Part shown: in pieces, positions 1-6,197 of the stretch
How positions within the stretch are numbered: the first letter of the stretch is position 1
Layout of the letters: every line of letters begins with the position of its first letter
NCBI GenBank assembly: GCA_018699755.1
Contig: JABIRQ010000160.1
Span: 1-11,184, forward strand
From: Rhodospirillaceae bacterium
GTDB lineage: Bacteria > Pseudomonadota > Alphaproteobacteria > CADEGL01
DNA length: 11,184 nucleotides
Reading direction: 5' to 3'
Made by a program: the position numbers and the translations under genes
Notes under the pieces: model-generated
Told to the model about the DNA's origin: nothing
Database searches by the model: none
What the model saw: the letters and a program-made list of their open reading frames with translations, nothing else

Positions 1-576
1 CGCGACCCGGCCGGCCAGCACGAACTCGGCATCCCGGCTCGTCTCCGTGTCGCGGGCGGTCTGCACGGCGGCCAGGAAGCCCGGATCGCGCAGCACGGAT
101 TCGACCGAACGGCCGGTCAGGTCCGGGCCGAACAGCTCGCGCGCCTGGCGGTTCGCCTCGACCACCGTGGACTCGCCGTCCAGCAGCAGCAGCGGGTTGG
201 GCAGGCTGTCCAGCACCAGCTCCCGCTGTTCGAGAACCCGGCCCAGCTCTTCGCCGCGCTGACCCCAGGCGCGTCGCACCCGCGCCACGGCGGGGCCCAG
301 GCCGGTCGCCGTGGCGCTCGCGCTTCGCTCCTCTCCCGGGGCCGCCGGCGCGGCCTCGCCGGTCCGCGCCAGGCGTTCGACATAGGTCAGGCTGGACAGC
401 AGGTTGCGCAGATGGAGTCGGATGATCAGGGCCAGGGCGAGGCCGGCGCCGAGCGCGGCGAGCAGCGCCGGGGCCGGCGCCAGCGCTCCGGTCAGGACCA
501 GGATGGCGAAGGCCAGGACCGTCGGCGCGGCGGCCAGGGCCGTCGTCGCTAGCAGGTTGGAGGCGGGAACCCGCAT
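1..576 (-). CDS. PAS-domain sensor histidine kinase, PhoR-like (N-terminal part, cut by left window edge)
   Basis: Reading from ATG at 576-574, 192 codons stay open to position 1. Residues about 10-32 and 35-54 are two hydrophobic stretches separated by only a few residues, so the protein should sit in the inner membrane with almost no periplasmic sensor. An Ala/Pro/Glu-rich linker follows (about 73-92), then a probable coiled helix (97-122). A PAS domain starts near residue 120, with the segments LDSLPNPLLLLD (122-133) and VVEANRQARELFG (138-150). This layout, two TM helices then a PAS domain of this wording, is typical of PhoR-type phosphate-regulon kinases. The kinase domains that would prove this lie outside the window, so related PAS kinases remain possible. 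The ATG is 20 bases after the maeB stop, so the two may be cotranscribed. The ribosome binding site is weak. Confidence 0.82.
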   Translation of the reverse strand, partial: MRVPASNLLATTALAAAPTVLAFAILVLTGALAPAPALLAALGAGLALALIIRLHLRNLLSSLTYVERLARTGEAAPAAPGEERSASATATGLGPAVARVRRAWGQRGEELGRVLEQRELVLDSLPNPLLLLDGESTVVEANRQARELFGPDLTGRSVESVLRDPGFLAAVQTARDTETSRDAEFVLAGRVA

Positions 577-596
577 CGCCCGGCGCGGCCTGGCCG

Positions 597-2891
597 CTAG
601 AGGCTGAGGCGCGGCTGGGCCTGGGCGATGGCGTCATGGGCGGCGAAGGCCGCCATCTCGACGAGCTGCCCGGCCGAGGCGCCCATGGCCGCGATCTGAA
701 CCGGCTTGGACAGGCCGAGCAGCAGCGGGCCGATGACCGTGCCGCCGCCCAGCTTCTGCATCAGGGTGGCCGAGATATTGGCGCTGTGCAGGGCGGGCAT
801 GATCAGGACGTTGGCCGGGCCCGACAGGCGGCAGAAGGGATAGACCGCCCGCATCATCTCGTGGTCCAGGGCGACGTCGGCCTGCATCTCGCCGTCCAGT
901 TCGAAATCCAGGTTGCGGCTGCGCAGCATGGCGACGGCGTCGCGCACGCGCTCGGCCGTCTCCCGCATCGGGTTGCCGAAGTTGGAGAAGGACAGCAGCG
1001 CGACGCGCGGCTCGTGACCCAATTGGCGCGCCTTGGCCGCGGTCTGGACCGCGAGGTCCGCCAGCTCGACCGAGGTCGGGCGCTCGTGGACCGAGGTGTC
1101 GGCGATGAAGATGGTGCGCCCGCGCGCGATCACGATCATCAGGCCGAAGACCCGCTCCCCTGGATTGGGGTCGAGCACGCGCCGCACCTCTTCATGGGAG
1201 ACGGCGAAGCTGCGCGTGACGCCGGTGACCATGGCGTCCGCGTCGCCCATGGCGACCATGCAGGCGCCGAAGACGTTGCGGTCCTGGTTGACCATCCGCT
1301 GGCAGTCGCGGAACAGGAAGCCCTTGCGCTGCAGGCGCTCGTACAGGAATTCGGTGTAGCGCTGGTTGTTCGACGACAGCCGCGCGTTATGGATTTCCAA
1401 GCCCTCGCCCCGGGTCAGGCCGATGCTTTTCATCGTTTCCTGGATGCGGTTCTCCCGGCCGATCAGGACGGGCATGCCGTAGCCGTTGCTGTGGAAGGCG
1501 ACGGCGGCGCGGATCACCCGCTCCTCCTCGCCCTCGGCGAAGACCACGCGCTTGGGCTCGTTGCGCACCCGGTCGAGGATGAGCTGCAACTGGTCCGCGG
1601 TCGGGTCGAGCCGCGCGCTCAGCGCCTGGCGATAGGCCGCCATGTCGATGATCGGCTTGCGCGCCACCCCGGAATCCATCGCCGCCTTGGCGACGGCCGG
1701 CGGGATCGCCTCGATCAGGCGCGGATCGAAGGGTGCCGGGATGATGTATTCCGGGCCGTAGCGCAGGCGCCGGCCGCTATAGGCGGCGTCGACCTCGTCC
1801 GGCACGTCCTCGCGCGCCAGGGCGGCGAGGGCATGGGCCGCGGCGATCTTCATCTCCTCGTTGATGGTCGAGGCGCGCACGTCGAGGGCGCCGCGAAAGA
1901 TATAGGGGAAGCCCAGGACGTTGTTGACCTGGTTGGGATAGTCCGAGCGCCCGGTCGCGATGATGGCGTCGTCGCGCACCTCCTTGACCACCTCGGGCCG
2001 GATCTCCGGATCCGGGTTGGCCATGGCGAAGATGATCGGCTTGGCGGCCATCGAGGCGACCATCTGCCGGGTCATCGAATCCTTGGCCGCCAGGCCGAAG
2101 AAGACGTCGGCCCCCTCCAGCGCGTCCTCCAGGCTGCGCGCCTTGGTGTCGATCGCATGGGCCGACTTCCACTGGTTTAAATGCTCCTGGCGGTCCCGGT
2201 GGATGACCCCCTGGCGGTCGACCACGGTGACGTTCTCGTGGGGCATGCCCATGGATTTCAGCAGCGAGATGCAGGCCAGGGACGCGGCCCCCGCGCCCAG
2301 GGCCACCAGCCTGGTCTCGCGGATGTCCCGGTCGGTCAGGTGCAGGGCGTTGATCAGGCCGGCTGCGGCGATGATCGCCGTGCCGTGCTGGTCGTCGTGA
2401 AAGACGGGAATGTCCATCACCTCGCGCAGCCGCTCCTCGATGATGAAGCATTCGGGCGCCGCGATATCCTCGAGGTTGATGCCGCCGAAGGTGGACCCCA
2501 GGAAGCGCACGCAGTTGATGAATTCCTCGGCGTCGCGGGTATCGACCTCGAGATCGATGCCGTCGACATCGGCGAAACGCTTGAACAGGACCGCCTTGCC
2601 TTCCATCACCGGCTTCGACGCCAGGGCGCCGAGATCGCCCAGGCCGAGCACGGCGGTGCCGTTCGAGATGACGGCCACCACATTGCCCTTGGCGGTGTAG
2701 TCGTAGGCCGTCGCCGGGTCCTCGGCGATGCGCAGGCAGGGCGCGGCGACCCCCGGCGAATAGGCCAGGGACAGGTCGCGCTGGGTGACCAGCGGCTTGG
2801 TCGGAGTGATCTCGATCTTCCCCGGCTTGCCGCTGGCGTGGAAGAGCAGCGCCTCCTCGTCCAACCTGCGATCCGCGCTTTCGTCCGGCAT
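597..2891 (-). CDS. maeB: MaeB-type malic enzyme with C-terminal phosphotransacetylase-like domain
   Basis: A 764-residue hybrid malic enzyme, the usual family length (about 760-770). It oxidatively decarboxylates malate to pyruvate and CO2 while reducing NAD(P)+, in the cytoplasm. Visible in order: malic domain with LAYSPGVAAP (probable catalytic Tyr44), GKAVLFKRF (probable catalytic Lys99), metal ligands Glu141-Asp142 and Asp167 in FHDDQHGTA; Rossmann NAD(P) site GAGAAS (199-204); FAMANPDPE (288-296). Residues from about 430 to the end form the phosphotransacetylase-like domain. In this family it does not supply malic activity but binds acetyl-CoA as an allosteric signal. Cofactor choice (NAD versus NADP, the rhizobial Dme versus Tme types) cannot be read with confidence. 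The ATG has GAGAGG six bases upstream. It is divergent from mutS and followed closely by a sensor kinase gene. Confidence 0.96.
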   Translation of the reverse strand: MPDESADRRLDEEALLFHASGKPGKIEITPTKPLVTQRDLSLAYSPGVAAPCLRIAEDPATAYDYTAKGNVVAVISNGTAVLGLGDLGALASKPVMEGKAVLFKRFADVDGIDLEVDTRDAEEFINCVRFLGSTFGGINLEDIAAPECFIIEERLREVMDIPVFHDDQHGTAIIAAAGLINALHLTDRDIRETRLVALGAGAASLACISLLKSMGMPHENVTVVDRQGVIHRDRQEHLNQWKSAHAIDTKARSLEDALEGADVFFGLAAKDSMTRQMVASMAAKPIIFAMANPDPEIRPEVVKEVRDDAIIATGRSDYPNQVNNVLGFPYIFRGALDVRASTINEEMKIAAAHALAALAREDVPDEVDAAYSGRRLRYGPEYIIPAPFDPRLIEAIPPAVAKAAMDSGVARKPIIDMAAYRQALSARLDPTADQLQLILDRVRNEPKRVVFAEGEEERVIRAAVAFHSNGYGMPVLIGRENRIQETMKSIGLTRGEGLEIHNARLSSNNQRYTEFLYERLQRKGFLFRDCQRMVNQDRNVFGACMVAMGDADAMVTGVTRSFAVSHEEVRRVLDPNPGERVFGLMIVIARGRTIFIADTSVHERPTSVELADLAVQTAAKARQLGHEPRVALLSFSNFGNPMRETAERVRDAVAMLRSRNLDFELDGEMQADVALDHEMMRAVYPFCRLSGPANVLIMPALHSANISATLMQKLGGGTVIGPLLLGLSKPVQIAAMGASAGQLVEMAAFAAHDAIAQAQPRLSL

Positions 2892-2948
2892 TCTCGGCCT
2901 CTCTCGGTGACCCGCCTGGCCGACGAAAGGTCGGCGGCGCCCGCCCGC

Positions 2949-2977
2949 AGTCTACCGGCGCACCATGACGGCTCCAA
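2949..2977 (-). promoter_or_regulatory. Possible maeB promoter
   Basis: On the minus strand TTGGAG (2977-2972) and TAGACT (2954-2949) are separated by exactly 17 bases. The likely transcription start would leave a leader of about 50 bases before the maeB ATG. The match to the sigma70 consensus is partial (3/6 and 4/6), so this is a position-supported guess only. Confidence 0.28.
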
Positions 2978-3022
2978 GGCGCTCGCTTGCGGCGGGGCGC
3001 GTGGTGCGGGACCGGCGCGGCG

Positions 3023-3031
3023 TGTTATGGT
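3023..3031 (+). promoter_or_regulatory. Possible extended -10 promoter for mutS
   Basis: TGTTATGGT fits the extended -10 pattern TGnTATAAT at the TG and at the three most conserved hexamer positions. It lies in a small AT-rich island within an otherwise very GC-rich divergent intergenic region. No convincing -35 lies upstream. If used, transcription would start near 3038, which would rule out the in-frame ATG at 3027 and favour 3096 as the mutS start. Confidence 0.22.
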
Positions 3032-3095
3032 TTCGATCCCTGGCTCCCGCGCCCGCGCCGTGCCCCGAATCGTGCCTCCGACCCAAGTCGAAACC

Positions 3096-5882
3096 ATGCC
3101 CCAGGCGGACACCGCCCCGAAGGCCGATCCCGACGCGAAGGCGGAAACGGGCACGGCCGAGCGCCGCGCGTCTCCCCAGGCCCCGCCCCAGGCGACGCCC
3201 CAACCAACCCCTATGATCGCGCAGTTCACCGAGATCAAGCGGTCCTATCCCGATTGCCTGCTGTTCTACCGCATGGGGGATTTCTACGAGCTGTTCTTCG
3301 ACGACGCGGTCGCCGCCGCCGCCGCGCTCGACATCACCCTGACCAAGCGCGGCAGGCATGCGGGCGAGGACATCCCCATGTGCGGCGTGCCGGTCCATGC
3401 CGCCGACAGCTACCTCTCCCGCCTCATCCGCAAGGGCTTCCGCGTCGCGGTCTGCGAGCAGGTCGAGGACCCCGCCGAGGCCAGGAAGCGCGGCGGGGCC
3501 AAGACCCTGGTCAAGCGCGACGTGGTGCGGGTCGTCACCCCCGGCACCCTGACCGAGGACACCCTGCTCGACGCCCGCACCCATAACTATCTCGCCGCCC
3601 TGGCCGACGCCCAGGGGGAGCTCGGCCTGGCCTGGCTCGACATGTCGACCGGCGATTTCCAGGTCCAGCCGGTCCGGGCCGAGGGCCTGGCCGCCGCCCT
3701 CGCCCGGCTCGATCCGGGCGAATTGCTGGTCCCCGACCGCTTGCTCGAACGGCCCGAACTGTTCGAGCTGTTCGGCGACTGGCGCGAGCGGCTGACCCCC
3801 CTGCCCGGCAGCCGGTTCGACAGCGTGGCGGGCGGCCGGCGGCTCGAGGCGGTCTACGGGGTCGCGGCGCTCGACGCCTTCGGCGCCTTCGGCCGGGCCG
3901 AGACGGCGGCGGCCGGCGCCCTGGTCGATTATGTCGAGCTGACCCAGAAGGGCCGCCTGCCCCGCCTCGGCCATCCGCGTCGCCTGGCCGAGGGCGCGGT
4001 GATGGAGATCGACGCCGCCACCCGGCGCAACCTCGAACTCGCGCGCACCCTGGCGGGCCAGCGCAAGGGCAGCCTGCTCGCCACCATCGACCGGACGGTG
4101 ACGGGGCCGGGCGCGCGCCTGCTCGCCGCCCATCTGTCCGCGCCGCTGACCGATCCCGAGGCGATTGGCCGGCGCCTCGACATGGTCGGTTTCTTCTTCG
4201 ACGCGCCGCGCGCGCGGGACGGGGCGCGCGAGATCCTGGGCCGCTGCCCGGATGTCGAGCGCGCCCTGTCCCGCCTCACCCTGGGGCGCGGCGGGCCGCG
4301 CGACCTGGCCGCGATCCGCGATGCGCTCGCTGAAATCCCGGCCCTGCGCGCGGCCCTCGCGCCCGAGAAGGCGGACGGCCTGGCCGGGCCGCCCGAGGGC
4401 ATCGCCGACGCCGCCAGGATGCTGGGCGAGCACGAGGTCCTGGTCGATCGATTGACCCGCGCCCTGGCCGCGGATCCGCCGCCCGTCGCGCGCGACGGCG
4501 GCTTCGTCGCCGCCGGTTATCACGAAGGGCTGGACGAGCTGCACACCCTGCGCGACGAAAGCCGCCGCCTGATCGCCGCCCTGCAGGCGCGCTACGCCAA
4601 GGAGACCGGGGCCCAGGCCCTCAAGATCCGCCACAACAACGTGCTCGGCTATTTCATCGAGGTCAGCCAGACCCATGCCGACAAGCTGAAGACCGGCTCC
4701 GACGGGCCCTTCATCCATCGCCAGACCATGGCGAATGCCATGCGCTTCACCACGGTCGAGCTGGGCGAGCTGGAGGAGAAGATCGCGCGGGCCGCCGACC
4801 GGACCCTCGCCCTGGAGCTGCGCCTGTTCGACGATCTGGTGGCCGAGATCGAAGGCCGGGCCGAGGGCATCGCGAAGGCGGGCCAAGCCCTGGCCTTGCT
4901 CGACGTCGCCGCCGGCCATGCCGAACTGGCGGCCCAGCGCCGGTATGTCCGGCCCGAAGTCGAGGACTCCGCCGGTTTCGAGATTCGGGGCGGCCGCCAT
5001 CCGGTGGTCGAGGCGGCCCTGGCCGCGACCGCCGAGGCCGGTTTCGTCGCCAACGATTGCGACCTCTCGGTGCGCGAGGAGGAGAGCCGGCATCTCTGGC
5101 TCGTCACCGGGCCGAACATGGCGGGCAAGAGCACCTTCCTGCGCCAGAACGCGCTGATCGCCATTCTCGCCCAGATCGGCGGTTTCGTGCCGGCGGACTC
5201 GGCGCGCATCGGCGTGGTCGACCGGCTGTTCAGCCGGGTCGGCGCGGCCGACGACCTGGCGCGCGGCCGCTCGACCTTCATGGTCGAGATGGTCGAGACC
5301 GCCGCCATCCTCAATCAGGCAGGGCCCCGCGCCCTGGTCATCCTGGACGAGATCGGGCGCGGCACGGCGACCTTCGACGGCCTCTCCATCGCCTGGGCGA
5401 CGATCGAGCATCTGAACGCGGTCAACCGCTGCCGCACTCTGTTCGCGACCCATTACCACGAGCTGACGGCCCTGGCGGCCAAGCTGCCCGGCGTCGTCTG
5501 CCACACCATGCGGGTCAAGGAATGGCAGGACGACGTGATCTTCCTGCACGAGGTCGCGCCGGGCGCCGCCGACCGCTCCTACGGCATCCATGTCGCCCGG
5601 CTCGCCGGCTTGCCCGCCGCCGTCGTCGCGCGGGCGGGCGAGGTGCTTTCGGTCCTGGAGCAGGGCGAACAGGCTGGCGCTGCCGCCCGCATCGCCGACG
5701 ACCTGCCCCTGTTCCGCGCGGCGCGGCCGGCGGCGGGTGGCGGAAGTGCGGCGGCCGGGGGCTCGTCCCCCGTCGAACGGGCCCTGGCCGAGATCAACCC
5801 GGACGAACTGACCCCCAAGGAGGCGCTCGACGCCCTCTATCGCCTGCGCGCCCTGCGCGAGGAGGACGACGGGGAATCCTGA
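3096..5882 (+). CDS. mutS: DNA mismatch repair protein MutS
   Basis: MutS binds mismatches and small loops in new DNA and, with ATP, recruits MutL. From ATG 3096 the product has 928 residues, usual for alphaproteobacterial MutS. The mismatch-reading motif is GDFYE (Phe63 and Glu65). The connector, core and clamp regions follow. The ABC-type ATPase has Walker A GPNMAGKST (672-680), Walker B LVILDE (747-752) followed by GRGT, and the switch histidine region ATHYHE (784-789). The end is a Gly/Ala-rich linker followed by a helical tail containing NPDELTPKEALDALYRL, typical of the oligomerisation segment. DDLPLF (868-873) resembles a beta-clamp-binding peptide. In-frame ATGs also occur at 3027 and 3213. 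The conserved family sequence begins just at 3213, but relatives often have a short poorly conserved Pro/Ala-rich leader as seen from 3096. The open frame upstream to 2181 is antisense to maeB and not coding. Confidence 0.97.
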   Translation: MPQADTAPKADPDAKAETGTAERRASPQAPPQATPQPTPMIAQFTEIKRSYPDCLLFYRMGDFYELFFDDAVAAAAALDITLTKRGRHAGEDIPMCGVPVHAADSYLSRLIRKGFRVAVCEQVEDPAEARKRGGAKTLVKRDVVRVVTPGTLTEDTLLDARTHNYLAALADAQGELGLAWLDMSTGDFQVQPVRAEGLAAALARLDPGELLVPDRLLERPELFELFGDWRERLTPLPGSRFDSVAGGRRLEAVYGVAALDAFGAFGRAETAAAGALVDYVELTQKGRLPRLGHPRRLAEGAVMEIDAATRRNLELARTLAGQRKGSLLATIDRTVTGPGARLLAAHLSAPLTDPEAIGRRLDMVGFFFDAPRARDGAREILGRCPDVERALSRLTLGRGGPRDLAAIRDALAEIPALRAALAPEKADGLAGPPEGIADAARMLGEHEVLVDRLTRALAADPPPVARDGGFVAAGYHEGLDELHTLRDESRRLIAALQARYAKETGAQALKIRHNNVLGYFIEVSQTHADKLKTGSDGPFIHRQTMANAMRFTTVELGELEEKIARAADRTLALELRLFDDLVAEIEGRAEGIAKAGQALALLDVAAGHAELAAQRRYVRPEVEDSAGFEIRGGRHPVVEAALAATAEAGFVANDCDLSVREEESRHLWLVTGPNMAGKSTFLRQNALIAILAQIGGFVPADSARIGVVDRLFSRVGAADDLARGRSTFMVEMVETAAILNQAGPRALVILDEIGRGTATFDGLSIAWATIEHLNAVNRCRTLFATHYHELTALAAKLPGVVCHTMRVKEWQDDVIFLHEVAPGAADRSYGIHVARLAGLPAAVVARAGEVLSVLEQGEQAGAAARIADDLPLFRAARPAAGGGSAAAGGSSPVERALAEINPDELTPKEALDALYRLRALREEDDGES

Positions 5883-5896
5883 GGGGCTCGGAATGT

Positions 5897-5926
5897 TTGG
5901 GATGGCGCCGGCCGGGCGGTTATAAT
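5897..5926 (+). promoter_or_regulatory. Candidate sigma70 promoter upstream of glnD
   Basis: TTGGGA (5897-5902, 4/6 to TTGACA) is followed after 18 bases by a perfect TATAAT (5921-5926), the best promoter-like match I found in the window. Transcription would start near 5933, giving glnD a leader of about 265 bases. The -10 lies between two copies of CGCCGGCCGGGCG (5906-5918 and 5927-5939). These are direct repeats but each is partly palindromic, so they could also fold on each other. Confidence 0.5.
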
Positions 5927-5939
5927 CGCCGGCCGGGCG
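5906..5939. repeat. 13-base direct repeat pair flanking TATAAT
   Basis: CGCCGGCCGGGCG occurs at 5906-5918 and again at 5927-5939, 21 bases apart start to start, which is two helical turns. The two copies enclose the -10 hexamer. Because of the GGCCGG core, the transcript from mutS could also fold them into an imperfect GC hairpin with the AT-rich hexamer in the loop. Binding sites for a regulator or an untidy terminator are both possible; nothing identifies a protein. Confidence 0.55.
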
Positions 5940-5948
5940 CAGGACGCG

Positions 5949-6032
5949 ATGACAACAAATGCCAAGACTCCGGGATTTGTTGGCCGCAACCCCTTGGCGG
6001 GACCGATTCTTAGTGTTGTTTCAATAGGTTGA
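5949..6032 (+). CDS. Possible 27-codon leader ORF upstream of glnD
   Basis: ATG at 5949 opens a 27-codon frame ending in TGA at 6030-6032; the product begins MTTNAKTPGF and ends ILSVVSIG. AGGA (5941-5944) lies four bases before the ATG, and the start is about 16 bases downstream of the predicted transcription start of the TATAAT promoter, an arrangement like a leader peptide. Against coding: only 11 of 27 third positions are G or C, very unlike the neighbouring genes. I do not recognise the peptide. It may be chance in a non-coding leader, and the inverted repeats overlap it. Confidence 0.18.
   Translation: MTTNAKTPGFVGRNPLAGPILSVVSIG
5953..5998 (+). repeat. Interlocking inverted repeats in the glnD leader
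   Basis: CAACAAAT (5953-5960) is perfectly complementary to ATTTGTTG (5975-5982). GCCAAG (5961-5966), inside the loop of that stem, is perfectly complementary to CTTGGC (5993-5998) outside it. The two pairings cross, as in an H-type pseudoknot, or they could be mutually exclusive alternatives. The absence of a linker between the two left arms makes a full simultaneous pseudoknot sterically doubtful. Confidence 0.4.
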
Positions 6033-6123
6033 GATCGCATCCGGGCCGCGCATTCGGCGCGTTCTCGGGCATATCGAGGCGAAACCCGGCCGAATCCGCA
6101 GTCATACCGGGTGGGACGACACC

Positions 6124-6134
6124 TATTATATAGT
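6124..6134 (+). promoter_or_regulatory. AT-rich patch, possible second glnD -10 region
   Basis: TATTATATAGT contains overlapping -10-like hexamers (TATTAT, TATATA, TATAGT). No good -35 stands 16-18 bases upstream; GTCATA at 6101-6106 is the nearest. If this is a promoter, the GTG at 6111 cannot be the glnD start, which agrees with the chosen ATG at 6198. Confidence 0.25.
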
Positions 6135-6197
6135 AGCGAGAGTTCGGGCCCGGCTGCGCCGGACGAGACAGGGTCCGCCGGACAAAGACGGGATGCC

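Larger units (their letters stand above)
5883..6197 (+). other. 315-base mutS-glnD intergenic region / probable glnD leader
   Basis: This gap is visibly less GC-rich than the genes beside it. In order it holds: a sigma70-like promoter with a perfect TATAAT (5897-5926) set between two 13-base direct repeats; a possible 27-codon ORF (5949-6032); two interlocking inverted repeats (5953-5998); a weaker 7-base inverted repeat ATTCGGC/GCCGAAT (6052-6058 and 6089-6095); and an AT-rich patch (6124-6134). No hairpin with a following T-run is present, so no intrinsic mutS terminator is evident. Confidence 0.6.

Noticed and set aside
636..2180. 514-residue open frame on the plus strand antisense to maeB
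   Set aside because: maeB is unmistakable on the other strand. The antisense translation is rich in Gln, Asp, His, Gly, Arg and Val with no recognisable domain, as expected when a GC-rich gene is read backwards.
2181..3095. Upstream extension of the mutS reading frame by 305 codons
   Set aside because: It lies antisense to maeB and across the divergent promoter region, and MutS proteins have no such domain.
2952..5591. 879-residue open frame antisense to mutS
   Set aside because: Full overlap with a canonical mutS and low-complexity composition; such long antisense frames arise from the strong G/C third-position bias.
5903..5918. TGGC...GGGC with GG-N10-GC spacing before glnD, suggestive of sigma54 given the nitrogen role of GlnD
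   Set aside because: Only the invariant GG and GC and a few other bases match; the TT before GC is absent, and such matches are frequent by chance in GC-rich DNA. The overlapping sigma70-like promoter fits better.
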